Assembly (NCBI RefSeq): GCF_030272615.1
Contig: NC_081415.1
Location: 509,115,373 to 509,179,372, forward strand
Length of the DNA: 64,000 nucleotides
DNA from: Cryptomeria japonica
Taxonomy: Eukaryota; Streptophyta; Pinopsida; Cupressales; Cupressaceae
Direction: 5' to 3'
Part shown: piece by piece, positions 44,586-57,420 of the stretch
Layout of the letters: the number at the start of each line of letters is the position of its first letter
How positions within the stretch are numbered: the stretch's first letter is position 1
The notes under the pieces: model-generated
Told to the model about the DNA's origin: nothing
Databases searched by the model: none
What the model saw: only the letters and a program-made list of their open reading frames with translations
Position numbers and translations under genes: made by a program

Positions 44586-46919
44586 ATTTACTATTCAGTG
44601 CAAGACTCAAAGCCAAATATCCCAAACCTAACGACAAGTCACTTGTTGGTTCCTTCATTTTAAAAAAATCTTTTCACTTGTTGGTTACTTCATTTGAACC
44701 AAGATCTTGCTTTAAAACCTTGTCTTACCTACAAAAATTGTTTTAAAGCCAACCATTTGAGTTCTTTGTTATCATACAATCCTGTTTTAAAATCTAAACT
44801 CTCACTAGGTATAAGTAAACTATTTAGTTATTGTACTTAATCTTCTACGAAAAAATCACATCCCATGGGTTTACATTTCTGATAGGAACCCATGTGTGAT
44901 AACATTATTGCGCTTCAATGTCCTTGGTGAAAATTTGTACCAAAGCATGTACTTCATGAATTTAGCTTTCATCATATAACCTAACTGTTTTCACCTGCGC
45001 CATGACTAGCTCCTCCAATTTATATAATCAGTCACTTGTATCCTTGCAGATCCATAATCAATTGCAACTCCCACATTCCCTCTCCACTTAAGTTGACTCG
45101 TAATGCAATAATCAGCATCAAGGCTCCAATCGGACTTCATATTCTTTTTCTCTTAATCTTCTTATTTATATTTGCCCTACGGCATACTAATTTGGCTTCC
45201 CCATTTCCCAATTCATTGCTCATTTCCTACCATGCAGTTATGTAATTCTCTTGAACTTTTGAACTTTAAAGGTATATGAATAGGAGCAAATATCAACCAA
45301 TTTTGGGGCCCTTGCCACCACACTACGTGCTTTCCAATGCAGGTTAGTGCAATCAACATCTCACTAAATTCTTTTCTGTACGCAACCTCTAATCACTATC
45401 TCAATACTACTGAGATTGCCATCACATCACAATACTACTCTATTCCATACAAGAACTAGCCACAATGGGAGTGCCCATAAACGGAGCTCAGGAATTCATC
45501 TTCCAATCAAATAATTCCTTCAAGTGTGACAGATTCTGACAAGGTCTCTCCTAAAGCCTCTGAAATAATCAATTTCATTGCCTTTCAATATGCTATATTA
45601 TATCTTCTAGTGGAACAGAAGAAGTCAGATGTGCATCGCACAATTTAGCATAGTATTCTATGAACCAAAAAGTTACATAGATCCCAAATGAGTTGTTATT
45701 CCCATACCTACCCAACATTTTCCCTCCCATCGACATTTTCCCTCACACTATTTCTATCAATTGTAAGGCAACATTAGATCTCTATGGTAGCACTTTCATT
45801 CATTGTACATGACAAGGCATCCCTTAGAAGCACGAAAGCCTACAACAAAATATAGAGCTTAACAGCTTCAACTTTCAATCCACAAATATTGCTGCTATCA
45901 AAATATTGGCTTATGTATACAACCTCCCAAATTTCCCGTCCTGAGATTATATATGTTTCATAAATAAATATCTGTTTAATGCTAACCCAACAAAATAATT
46001 AATTAATCATCCCCTTCTCAACATCCCATGGACAAAGTGTTTAGGTAAAATATGGCTCGAAACTAAGTTGCCATTTCTCAAGAGCCAAATAATTGCCTTA
46101 ATGATCTCCTGAGAATTCTTTTAGAAACTCTCATTGCTAATAAGATATGTTCTGATCAGTGCCTACATTGTTCAAAATCACATGTCAATATATTAACAGA
46201 ATCCGTTTCCTGTAACCAAAATGTTTATTCTTCGGTAAACCAAAATGTTTATTCTTAATGTAAATACTAAATTTGGTATTCGCAATTTGTTTCCAGTACT
46301 CCCATCAACATTGTCTTAAAAGCATTTCACCTACATATACAATATATACTCTAATAATTAAGAGCATTGTGCAAATCTTAATCTAGTGAATGCTAAGCTA
46401 CCTAGATAGCCCTGGCATTGTTTGAATTTGTATCTCATTACACGAAAACTTATCTTTATACATATGCAAATGTAGTGAGTAATTTGCCGAGATAAGCTAA
46501 AATTTAGTAGTTACATTCTTTTACAAGAGACATTGCCTTATATTGACAATTCCAGCAGAAGGGTCTCATAGACTCGATAAAAAAACATACATTGAAAAGA
46601 ACACTGATTTGCACCCACGAAAAAAAAAACAGACAAGCTCTAGATGTTTGTCTAGAATTGAATAAAACTGTATCCAAAAGAAATATTACGTCTCCACATA
46701 TCCATAATTTTTGCTGAATAAAAAATCACCTGTTGAATGTGATACTTTCACTTGAAAAGGATTTGTGAATTTGGATATAAATTTGAAACACAAGTACATT
46801 GCAAATGTAATGCTAAAAAGAGCCGGTCGATGGCAACAATCTCCCAAAAAAAAACATGTTTGGTACTTATTATGATGGTCAACAAAATGATGGCTACTAA
46901 TAGATCAGAGATAGTGAGG
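44586..46919. other. AT-rich spacer downstream of the carbonic anhydrase gene
   Basis: I see no gene or element here. The part nearest 46919 is the 3' untranslated region of the minus-strand carbonic anhydrase gene. Open frames such as 45036-45245 lack domains. An A-run at 46620-46629 and a poly-A-like run at 46843-46852 are simple-sequence tracts. Confidence 0.5.
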
Positions 46920-47201
46920 TCATCTTGCTGGAGGTTTTGCTTCTATTACTCTGTCTGCCTCAGGTGCAACAAATTCCGGAGGAATTTCCCTGGTAATACC
47001 CATATGAGAGTCATAGTCATCACTCTGTTGTGCTAACTTTTTCCGCAGTAGCTTATCTGCCTCAATTTCCTCGTAGCTCTTTACATTTTCTCTCGCATGA
47101 ATTTCTGCTAATATTTCATAATTCAAAGCTGATTGAGAGATGAATGCTATCTCTTCCTCAGTCAGCTTTCGCAAAAACTTTGCAGGGTTCCCCGCCCACA
47201 C
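46920..47201 (-). CDS. GAMMA-CA: Gamma carbonic anhydrase last exon
   Basis: It starts after TTTTCCCCAG with VWAGNPAKFLRKL and ends at TGA 46922-46920, giving 93 residues. The C-terminal helix region includes EEIAFISQSALNYEILAEIH and DDYDSHMGITREIPPEF, both typical of plant gamma carbonic anhydrases 1/2. The first codon is in phase 0, in agreement with the previous exon. Confidence 0.95.
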   Translation of the reverse strand: MWAGNPAKFLRKLTEEEIAFISQSALNYEILAEIHARENVKSYEEIEADKLLRKKLAQQSDDYDSHMGITREIPPEFVAPEADRVIEAKPPAR

Positions 47202-50200
47202 CTGGGGAAAAGAACACGCATTTGAGACAACAACAATAAGGGAGTACATTCAAAAACATGTATCGCATTTTCCCAAATAGCCTTCTTTGCAAAATAAAGA
47301 ACAATAAAGATACCCAACAGAACTGATAACAGAAAGAATTCACAACAGGAATCTCTATCAGATGGTTTGTATTTTAAAATGATTTTAATAAATCAGCTGG
47401 ATATATGAATACCTGCTGCAGATTCATATATTCTTGAACTGAGGCTTAGATGTTACCATTTTGTTAAATTCCACTATGTTTGCTAGGTCTGGATTCTTAT
47501 ACAAGAGACCTCAAAGTGATATTTTGGTAATTGGCATGTTCTGCCATTCTATCACTATGTTGTTTGTTAATCAAAGTAGACAAGACCATGGTCAGTACCA
47601 TGGTAGAAAATCACTTCTTTTAAATAAATTTGCAAACCAAAAGATAAAGATTTTTTATCAATTAATAAGGATTCAATCTGGAAAAAGTCAGATGTTCAGG
47701 TTAGCCTTAAGTAAAAATTTGTGTTAGAGATTATGGTTAGATTAGGGAAAGGGGAATATTTTCAATCACCACAGGAATCAGAGGAACACTCAGAAGCCCT
47801 AATTTTTGTTGGGACAAACACAGAAAACTAATCTCTTAGAGTTGATTACAACCCTACTTCAAATTGACTCACATTATATGAAAAATCTACTAACAGAGAA
47901 AATATTAAAACGATATATTTCTGATTATAAAGAATGAAGTGCGCCACTGCAAAACTTAAAATATTCCCAGTTATGTATTTTGCAAATGCAGACTATGAGG
48001 TAGTAGCACATCCACACAAAGATGACAAAAGAATCAAAAAAAATCTAAAAAACTCAAATTAAAAATCAGAAGCATGAGACGCATATGGTAAACTACTATA
48101 GAAGCTTACTTAAGGTGAAATTCCGATTGAAGTCTGTTGGACAGTGGTTTTGCAGTGAGTTGGAGCACTCACCATAGACACCTCTACAATGACAACATGT
48201 GAATCAAGTGCCATCTCAAGTCTTACGAAGAGGATATCTTATATTAGAAAAAAGTAAACACTAATTGAATAGAAAGTAATATATATGATACTGTTGAGAC
48301 TAAGACTCAGGGAAAACTCACTAACTCTTTTTTCTCAAGCTTGGACTCAACCAAAAACCTTGGCAATTGAAAAAAATATAATTTAAAAAAAAATTAAAAA
48401 ATGCTTTTAATAATGACTTAGTTTGAGTTAGATTTCTGTTTCTTTTGGCACAAACAGCTCAAACTGAAAGTCAGGCCTCAATGGCCTTGGCTGTCAGAGT
48501 CAGACAACTCAGCAAGTCTTACCTACAAACTCGCCAAGACTGAAACCAACTCAAAACACTAGTCCTCACTGAGAATCAACAAACCCATTTACAAAGAGTT
48601 TAGCTTTAGAATGATGCATAACTAGAAAAGAATGAATGGCATTTCTATCAAAATGAGATGAACAATATTTAAATTTAAAAGTAATTTAACATCAATAAAT
48701 CAGGCACTTTTGACATCTATCTTGATCAGGGAAAAGCATTAAAGTGCTTTTATGTCATATTCCCATGTAGACAGCGGAAATGACTAGAAACATAAACTAT
48801 ACATGTACATAAATATATATTTTCTTCCAATGCATAAATTATTTTACCGCTTAAATGCGTTTTATCTTAACTAGTGTGAGTGATGAAAGGACACATCCAT
48901 TCCCAAGTCACCTCTGGAATAGACGCCATGTTTCAAAGGGAATCGCGTCGTTTCAAGAGGTATAAACCCCGCACCCCTAGGGAAGCACGGGAGAAGGAGG
49001 TGACAAGGAGAGAAGGAAGAAATTGAGAAAACCAGTCCTCAAAGTCTAGAATGGGTCGTGTATGTATTTTGTACTGCAATAATTATGCCACTGATTTAAT
49101 ATTACTGCTGACATATAAAATGAAATATCTATAATGTTGTAGGAAACCATAAATCCGTTTATTTGGCCCTAAATCAAACCTTCGGTGGACAGATCAGACC
49201 CCTAATTATCAGGAAGGCGAGGCAGGTACAGCAAAGGTTCATTACATTTTATGAAACAGATGCTGAATTAATCCAACAAACATAACAAAATATTAGGCAA
49301 CTGTAACACCATGTCAAAGAATCGTCTTGAAGTCTAAAGACAAGGGCTATCTTATAGCAGCTAATGCAACAAGATGAATACATGGAATCATCCTAACAAT
49401 CATTGGGAAAAAATGTACACTCTGCATAAAAACAGCATTGAAAAAGATTTTTTTAAAATAGTAATTTTTCAACGACCACCTTATAGAAATATATGCTGCA
49501 CATGTGCAGGTTAACATATAACAACGCTACACAACTATTCATAATTGAATTGATATGGTCAACTATGAATGCTCATAATAGAAACCCTAGGTTGTAGGAA
49601 CACAATTCAAAAGAATATCAAGTAAATTATTAGCCCCACGCCAATAGACCATATAGACCTAAAATTTAAAGAAGAGGAATAAACTTTTAATTTTTAAACA
49701 TATGAAAAATATCCTCAGAGTTTTTAAGATGCTGCTATGCTCAAAAAACCCTACTCTGTGCTAATCTTTATTTTGTTAAAAAATGTTGTGTCCACATGCT
49801 TATTCAAAGAACATATGGAATACTATTTTGAATGAGTAATTGGCTTCTCAATTATGCAAATAGGAATCAATATTTTAACCTCAGTTCCAATCATCTAGTC
49901 TTGAGCTGGACAGGAACTTCCTTTTCCCCCTGACCTTATCACTGAAATTAGCATTTGCTTGAGAACTACTGTGAAGAAGAATCATTAAGAAAAACATTAA
50001 ATAAAAGCTAATATGAAGTCCATTAAGGACTCCGAGATCTAGTCAGGTATAAATACCAACCAAGTATACCTTCAATAATAGCTAGTTTTAGTTACTCCCA
50101 TTCCCAATATATATTTATACAATGCTGAATTTCAATTTATTCTTATCCTACATGGGAAGTTGTGCAAATTACCTCTCCAGCAGGTATTCTAGCATTTTGT

Positions 50201-51092
50201 CTCACCAGTGACCCAGCTGCAACCATAGCATTTTTCTCCAAGACAACCCCATCAAGTAGAGTAGCACCCATGCCTACAAATGCCTCATCCTCAATGGTGC
50301 ACCCATGCAGCACAGCACCGTGACCTGCCTAAAGCATGCAAGCATGTCAAACAAACATATCAATTCTTATTATAACTCACTAAATCAACTACAAATATAA
50401 ATTACACAGATCAATAAATAGTCTAGACAACTGCATACATCCCTCCATATGTATTGACAATTTCACAAAGAAGTAAGCAAATCCTCCACCCCCAGACAAG
50501 TTTTTACAAGTCAGAATTTGTCATCGGCAAAATATTGCGGCTTCAAATATCTAAATTTAATGCAACAGACTTGAAAGAGAAAAACAGAACAGGTTCTACC
50601 ACTGCCATAAGCTTCTTGAACTAGATAGTCAAGCTACATTGCAATAGCAGTATCCTGTTGAACATTGGCAGTATCTCAAATGCTAGTCAGATGTGTAGCA
50701 TATGCAATCCATGGCACATATTGTCATATTACCAGTTCCAATGTACAAGCCAGCCCCTTCATGCTATTCATCGTAGATTTATGTAAGGAGAAATTTAGCA
50801 ACAAAATATGGTAGTCACATTTATCAAAAATAAACAGCCTAACGCATTCAGAGGCTCTGGAAGAATTTTAAATGGTTCCTTCCAGAAAGAGTCCCAGGAT
50901 AAATTATAACGAGTCAATAGATGCATTTAAAAATTCGTGAAAAACAACTGTAATATAACTACATACCAATTGTAACTTTACTCCCAATAATTGTGGGAAG
51001 AACCTTTCCACCAAGATTTGTTTTTGCAACGTGCACAAGAGTGTTGTCTTGTATATTTGTACCAGAACCAACTGTTATGCTATTCACATCTC
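46920..51092 (-). CDS. GAMMA-CA: Gamma carbonic anhydrase, 3' half (three exons)
   Basis: Gamma carbonic anhydrase-type subunits form the matrix-exposed domain of mitochondrial complex I in plants. The fold is a left-handed beta-helix with zinc at trimer interfaces. Three exons are seen on the minus strand: 51092-50967, 50324-50173 and 47201-46920, encoding about 185 residues. All splice sites are GT/AG with matching phases (1, then 0). Conserved blocks are GDVNSITVGSGTNIQDNTL, VHVAKTNLGGKV, TIGHGAVLHGCTIEDEAF, GMGATLLDGVVLEK and AGNPAKFLRKLTEEEIAFIS. The three zinc-ligand His (in VHVAK, GHGAV and LHGC) are present. No stop or shift is found, so it looks functional. Upstream exons (N-terminus and the VIGDV/SSIWYG part) were not found up to 64000, so the next intron would exceed 12.9 kb unless the locus is truncated. 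Confidence 0.93.
47202..50172 (-). other. Gamma carbonic anhydrase intron, 2971 bp
   Basis: The donor is GTAATT after GGAGAG and the acceptor TTTTCCCCAG. It is AT-rich. I see no element with clear ends. A GC-richer patch at 48890-49010 (ACGCCATGTTTC, CCCCGCACCCC) is unexplained. Open frame 47461-47727 lies antisense to the gene and lacks domains. Confidence 0.8.
50173..50324 (-). CDS. GAMMA-CA: Gamma carbonic anhydrase middle exon
   Basis: It is 152 bases, starting after TTTAGGCAG with the last two bases of a Gly codon, then HGAVLHGCTIEDEAF. It ends IPAGE followed by GTAATT. It carries two of the three zinc-ligand His residues and several hexapeptide turns of the beta-helix. Confidence 0.95.
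50967..51092 (-). CDS. GAMMA-CA: Gamma carbonic anhydrase first visible exon
   Basis: It is 126 bases, starting after GGGTTTTGCAG with the last two bases of a Gly codon (GDVNSITVGSG). It ends ATTG before GTATGT. It contains the first zinc-ligand His in LVHVAK. An intron of 642 bases (50325-50966) separates it from the next exon. Confidence 0.95.
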
Positions 51093-52428
51093 CTGCAAAA
51101 CCCTAACTGTAAAAGTATAAATACCTGCTTAAAACAGTCACTTCATTCCTGCATGACTAATTTAAAGTGTCGTTTCATACTTTTCCATAAAATGAAGACA
51201 AATTCCAGAGCCTTAAAAACATTCTATTTTGCATAGACGTAAAGATAATTGAAGCTTGAAATGCCAGTTCCTTTGCACCAATTTATCTTGATACATCTTT
51301 AAAAAAAATTATAGGAACAACATGAGAACATTGAACTTGCAAATACAAATATAATAGGGAATTCAACTGGTTTATCAAATATTGTGAATATGAAAGATTC
51401 CAAATTCATGCACCCATCAACACTTGCAACTTTACAGGCTTGAACCATAGTGATTTAAATTAAATTTGACATGTATAATGTCTGATAGAAATAAATAAGA
51501 ATACCCTATGTTCATCAGCATTTCCTTACAAATGCCACTTTTTATTAAAAATCTATAACCAATTGTTGTACCATATATTGAAGAAAAAATTCCATTTTGG
51601 GATAAGAAAAACGCAGACAACCGTTGACCTCTACAGGAAATCCCTGCAATTTGTCAAATCGAAAATAGAAATAAAATTCTCCTTCAACCAAATGACATAA
51701 AGATCAGTGAATGCTCTGCTGTTGTCACAGAAGAATCATTTTTTATTATTTGAATTTAAAAATATTAAATTTTCTCACAATCCTGTATCAACTTACTACC
51801 GAATGCAAGCTATATCACAGAAACAGAAAAGATTAATATTCCAGCACATGTTTATAGTGTTGCAAACAAAACTAAGGGAGAGACACACCCAAATATTAAT
51901 GGCATTATAAGTTCCTAATCTAATAAGGAAATCATAGTGCATATTAGTATGCAACCACATTCATGTTGAAGTATTTTGTTCCATGTCACCTTAAGAAGCA
52001 CATGCAATAAAATAAAATAAAGGTTTCGAGCCTGCTCGCAACATCACTCATTTCATTTCTGATCTTGGCAGAAGCATTGTATAAAATAATAAAATAAAAC
52101 AATACTCATTAGTTGTGACTATTCAAGTTCACATGAATTTGCATGAACTAATTAGAAGAGTAAAAAATTCTAAAAGAATCTACAAAGAGAACTTATCCAA
52201 GGGAAATCACTGTATGCTGGGGAACCAAGAAAAAAGGATTCATCAAACCAGGTCCACAAACAGAGTTTTACTTGTCAAACAAATAGAACTCTCCTGATTT
52301 GGTTAGTAAAATTTTTCAAAGTACATTGCTGTGCATATCTACCCCAGTGAACCATAAGCAAAAAAATAACCTTTTTGTTGCCTACAGGCCGGCCTATAAT
52401 TTTGTAACATCTTTCAATAAATATTAAC
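51093..52428. other. Upstream intron of the carbonic anhydrase gene (first part)
   Basis: This AT-rich sequence is presumably intronic, since the exon at 51092 begins in mid-codon. I see no exon, RNA gene or repeat with definable ends. Confidence 0.5.
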
Positions 52429-53154
52429 CATGGCTACGGGAGACCCATCTCCTACCCCCTGAGACACGTCTCCAATACCGAAGACATCTCCAAAAATGTC
52501 TCAACGCACAGGGTTCTTTGAGCCGCTGTCTCCAAATCTCCCAACCAGAAATTGGCGTTTCCTGCCAGAAAACTTAGGGCATAAGGTGTTAAACAAAACT
52601 CTTATTCTTATCCTCTATCATCACCCCTGTAAAATCATGATTACTTATTTGTTAGTAATGATAATGATAGCCACTATAGTCTTCTGATCAATCTGCTCAA
52701 TTTCGTCATAACCATTGTTCTTTTAAATAAGTCACCAAAATGGTAATAAGAGATCTTTGTGTACCATCAATTCAACTGTTAAAAATAATGGAAGCCACTG
52801 AGTATCTCCAACCTTCTCAAAAATCTTATAGGTACACATCCATGCAAACCTTCTCAATTCTCAAAAGAACTGTAAAATATTTCTCATAACTAGGCATTTC
52901 ATATCCTTTGGCATGTGTATCAGCATCAAACTATCAAAACTTTTTAATTTATTTAAAGTTAATGTTAAAACCTTACCACAGTTCTTATCTTCAAAGTTCT
53001 CTGTCTTGATATTTTCTAAAAATTAGTAAATTATATTTAAAAAATTGGCGTCTCCAAGTACCCCCGTCTCCTATTTTTGAAAATTACTATTAGTCATACC
53101 AGAACCGGTACCCTCTCTGAAGTCTCCAAGTACCCCCATCTCCAGGTAACCTTG
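52429..53154 (+). mobile_element. hAT-type non-autonomous DNA element (726 bp)
   Basis: The ends are inverted and similar: CATGGCTACGGGAGAC at the left, and CAAGGTTACCTGGAGAT when the right end is read in reverse complement. The flanks are ATATTAAC (52421-52428) and ATATCAAC (53155-53162), an 8-bp target duplication with one change, as expected for hAT. The inside has GTCTCC/GGAGAC words near both ends and AT-rich filler, with no transposase. It lies upstream of the visible carbonic anhydrase exons, probably in an intron. Confidence 0.72.
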
Positions 53155-53162
53155 ATATCAAC

Positions 53163-54899
53163 TCTTCCTACAATAATCTCTCAATGCATTTCCCAAGCTG
53201 AGTTTGTTGCCTAAACAGTTTGCCTTCAGAAAATCTTCAGCACATTTTCTATCTCCACAAGCTTAGTTCCATTGCCAATCTAGCATCAGACCAAGAGATG
53301 TATGTGCATTTAATATCAATCCCTTAATTCTTGACACTGGGTTGTTTCTCTATTGACATCTCTGTAGAAGGGTTCTCACTCTCTTCAAATACTCGTCCTA
53401 TACTCTTCACCTTTTGTTCTGGAAAAGCTGGTAATAATTAAGCAGACAAGGAAGCCATTGATTGGAAATATATTTGGGTTTCCTGGATCTCTGCAACCCC
53501 CTCAACATAAGATACCTTTCTATGTCAAGCATTTCCTTTAGAATGTTGACAGATCTCTGCAATCCATCATCTGTCCAAACAATCTTCAAAATCAAAATCA
53601 TTGGAATCAAGTCTCACCAATTACTGATCAAGTTTGACCAATATATTCCCTGAGATGACAGGATATGTCAATGTTTGTTCTTTCTGTAAAGTGTCAGTAT
53701 TTCCTGAGATGAAATGCTACATTCAAATTCCAGGGTGAATCTTTTCACTTGCTATTTCTAGAATCTTCATTTTCTGCTAAAAGAATCTATAAAGAAATTG
53801 TAATTTCAAAATAAAAAGCAGTGTGTTGCAACTTCACGCCCCTTCCCAAAGATGGTTACTTTCTTATCGTAATTTGAAAATAAAAAGCAGTGAGTTGTAT
53901 CTTCACACGTTTCTCAAAGATTGTTACTTCCTTATAAATTACTTAATTATCAAGCAAGACATATCCCCATCATTTCAAGGAATACAACGGTCTTGTGTAC
54001 TTTAATTTCAATAGACCAATCTACGATGTGATCTAAGGCAAATATTGTTAATGTGAAAATGCAAGAGAGTTGCTTACTACCTTTTTGTCCATATCCTAAC
54101 CAAAGGTGCTGGTATCTTTACCCCTAGTTAGCAATCACTTTTGAACATTGACCTTTGTAAGGGACTATAAGGACACCCACATTAATTGCCCCCTTTTAAT
54201 CATTTTCATCCTTTTGAGGTATAGTCACCTCCGAATACTATAATTTTCCAAATAAATGGTCATATTTTGGTGAGATTGTGCCCCCCACGAGCATCTATGA
54301 TATTATCTCTATCCTCTTCTTCTTGCACTAGGCAAGATGAGTCCAACGTTCTTCAACATAGAGGATCAGCTAGCACATTTACCCACAATCTGAGTTGTCC
54401 ACCATATGCACATGAATAACTTCCTCTCTTGTCCAAAAGGATCATCAACCATTGACATTAAAAGAGTTTATAGGAGGCACCCCTTCAAGCCTTCCCAACA
54501 TTTCCAAGGAAATGTCAAATGAGACCAAGACATCCTATGGTTATCATCAAATCTTGTATTGGACCTGCTATTGTAATTTGTGATTGAAAAGGATTTACTA
54601 TTGCTTCCCATTCAGATATCAAATAGCATAGATATCTTAAATGCATCTATCTAAAGAAGCTAAGAGATATCAGTTTCAAGGTACCTATGTTGGATTTGTC
54701 ACATATGCTAGAAAGGCACCTCAAGAGTGATATCTCAATGACTTTTAAATAGGATGTATTCAAGATATCTAAGCTAATTAATGTTTATTAAGCTTCTTTA
54801 AAATATTTTTTCTAATTTATTTAATATAATATGCCAATGGATTTGGATCAAGTGGTTGAGAAGGAGGAGTTCCACACCACAGAACAAATTTCAAAAGAA
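53163..54899. other. Spacer without visible genes
   Basis: This is probably intronic. A short duplicated phrase, AAATAAAAAGCAGTG with CTTCACGCC/CTTCACACG, occurs at 53808 and 53877. Nothing else is assignable. Confidence 0.5.
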
Positions 54900-55590
54900 A
54901 GGAACATAGCACCTTGTACTGGTGATGGAGACACCGAGAAGTACGGGCCACAATTATGGCATGCATGGACAAAAGCCCACTTCTATGTTTAGCTATGGAA
55001 GCACCTTCAAGTATAGTCAAGTATACCCATATAAAGGAACCATGCCCACCCCCATGTCTCTTCTGCACAACAATTTACCATAAAATTTAGCCGAACAAGT
55101 TCAAGTCTCATGATGGAAAATTAGCAGATTTCAACCATAGACCCAAGTCAAAATTCCTTGGGTGGGGCAAATTGTAGAGGCTAGGAGAAAATTTAGAGGT
55201 AGGAATTGCACTCATGGCAACGCATTGATCAAAGCCCACCGATATGTTTCACAATGAAGGCAGATTTAGGTACAATCAAGTGTATCCATATTAAGGAACT
55301 AAGCCCACCCCCATATATCTTCTATGAGCTCTAGCCCACAATTTACCCCAAAATTATTCTCAATAGATTCAAATCTAATGGGGGGAATGAGAAGTTTCAA
55401 ACCCCAAACCTAGGTTCAAATTCCACAAGTGCTGTAGAGGCCATGGAGATCCAAAACCTACGTTCAAATTCCACAAGTGGTGTAGAGGCCATGGAGATGC
55501 CTAGAGGTAAAAGGGTCACACCTACGGCAATATATGGACCAAAGCCCACCCACATCTTCTATGATATTTGCCCCACAACTTATCTCAAAT
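54900..55590 (+). repeat. Diverged tandem repeat, period about 260-270 bp
   Basis: Two full units (54935-55200 and 55200-55460) and a partial third (55515-55590) share CAAAGCCCAC, GTATCCATAT, AAGGAAC, GCCCACCCCCATAT and CACAATTTACC. Inside, AGGTTCAAATTCCACAAGTG plus GTGTAGAGGCCATGGAGAT is duplicated at 55420-55500. The phrase GTTCAAATTCC resembles a Pol III B box, but no A box was found. Confidence 0.65.
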
Positions 55591-55604
55591 TTTGCAACCC
55601 TCAT

Positions 55605-55826
55605 TAATGGGGTAATCCAAGTGAGGGCTTTCTCAAATTGAATTTTGATGGAGCGGCAATAGAGAGCCTGAAACCAACAAAGGTAGGGATCATCTTGCAA
55701 TCTCCTTCTAGTATGTTTGTTAGAGGTCGTTTCTTCTTTTTAGGACTAAAGTCAAACAATGAAGCAAAAGCCTTAGTACTACTCAAAGGTGACAAATTAT
55801 CTAAAATTATGGGATGCCAAAAGTAA
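55605..55826 (+). pseudogene. LINE-type RNase H fragment (RVT_3-like)
   Basis: GFLKLNFDGAAIES, TKVGIILQSPSSMFVRGRFF and LGLKSNNEAKALVLLKG match the start of the RNase H domain found at the end of plant LINE pols and in related host genes. The first catalytic Asp (NFDGA) and the Glu (NNEA) are seen. It ends early at TAA/TAG 55826 and has no RT upstream. It is a scrap. Confidence 0.7.
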
Positions 55827-56707
55827 AGGTATGAAAGACAAAGCTGAAAAGCATTTTGAAAAAGAATAGTTTGCCAACAATTTTGATAGTATCACTTGCA
55901 AGCATTGTTATAAAGAATGCAACCATATTGTAGATCCTGTAGTGAATGTGGCAGTTACCTGATTTCCTTTCACGGCAAAGATCAGTGAGGGTCCAGAAGA
56001 TTGGAATATCTCAAATCTTTCAAAAGCCAAAGCTCATATATTTGATTGTCCTCCCTTTCCCATAATTTTGCAAAGATCCTCTCTCCTATGACCAGAGAAT
56101 ATTTTTTTGTCACAGTAATATTACACAGCAGACTTGTCCTATGCTAAAAATTCAGGTTTGCATGCAGGACAATCAATAGGTTTCATGAGAGGGTTTCTAA
56201 GGAGCAACTTATCATTTGGCTTGTTAATTTTTTCTGCACTGATTTTGTTTTCACTTGTAGATGGATTTGGTTTTAACTCAATGCAGATTGAAGTGATAGC
56301 TACAGAGTACATAATGAAGTGTGTGTTGCGGAGTAGGGATTCTCCCTATTGTGGTGTGGTTATGGATAGGTGTCCTAGATGCATCAAAATTGAGGATTTA
56401 GCTTCCTTGTACTTTGTTAAGGCTGTGTCAGGGGAGGAAGGACAGTGTAATACCAAGATGTAATGCACAAGAGCCTCTGTTAAGGAGAATTTTGTGTGAT
56501 GGTTAAACGCAAGAGTAGAACACTCTATTTTGAAGGAATGGTACCTGCATATGATTATTCCCTCAGAAAATAGTACCTGCTCCAATGAAAATGGTTGATC
56601 CTAAATACCCTTCTCAGTGGCAATATAAACAGTTTTGGATTTGGCATTGTACAGCTAAGAGCTAGTTTTGGATATAAACAACCTCAGATAAATCCTTCGG
56701 GATGGTT
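55827..56707 (+). other. Unassigned stretch with a 109-residue open frame
   Basis: The frame 56134-56463 encodes a protein with a hydrophobic segment (LSFGLLIFSALILFSLVDGF) and Cys residues (RDSPYCGVVMDRCPRCIKI). I do not recognise it. It is not flanked by visible gene signals. It may be part of a decayed transposon into which the two solo LTRs later inserted. Confidence 0.35.
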
Positions 56708-56912
56708 TGTAATGTCCCCTTTTGGGATTGCCTTATACTTTGCCCTAAATTCACAAATCCAGAATGAAACAAGGGCAAAACATAGTTAGAGATATAATCT
56801 TCACTCAAGAATAAGATGAGATAAGCCTGTTTTGGAAACCTGCAACCAAATTAGACAACAATGTAGATATAAGAGTTTATAACTAATGAAACACATCCAA
56901 TTCCAGGGTTTG

Positions 56913-56916
<4 letters not shown>

Positions 56917-56943
<27 letters not shown>
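56917..56943. repeat. (TA)n microsatellite
   Basis: An uninterrupted run of about 13 TA units lies inside the solo LTR. Confidence 0.95.
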
Positions 56944-56947
<4 letters not shown>

Positions 56948-57034
56948 CTACACAACAAATCTCAATGATTACATGGAAGCTCAACCATAGCGAGGGTTGT
57001 GTTAGGAGACATGATGAGGTGCCCCAAGTATCCT

Positions 57035-57420
57035 CTATGATAGGCCCAAAGCAGGACCTTATCCTTTGTGGCCTCATGTGGTCCTTAACTGATGGTACTC
57101 AACTATCATCACGAGGTGGTGTACCTAGTGAGGACTTTACATTGTTCCCCTCAATCATGTCAACCTCTCACCTCTAATGATTGAATCACTTCAACAATTG
57201 ATCAATGTGGAGATAGCAGGGGAGCTGCAATAGGGTGCGCTTAACCCTCAACCCTAGGCCCAAGGTCAAGACCTTATCCTCCTTGGCCTCATGTGGTCCT
57301 TAATCGATGGTCCTTAACCATCATCATGAGGTAGCCTCATGGTCTTAACCAATGGTCTTTAACCATCTTTACGAGGCGCCATACCTAGTGACGGATCTTT
57401 CACCATTCCCCCTCCTTGCA
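57035..57420 (+). repeat. Diverged tandem duplication inside the solo LTR
   Basis: Units share ACCTTATCC, TGGCCTCATGTGGTCCTTAA, CATCATCACGAGG or CATCATCATGAGG, and ACCTAGTGA followed by TTCCCC. The period is near 200 bases. A third, shorter part (GGTCTTAACCAATGGTC) is nested in the second unit. Confidence 0.75.
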
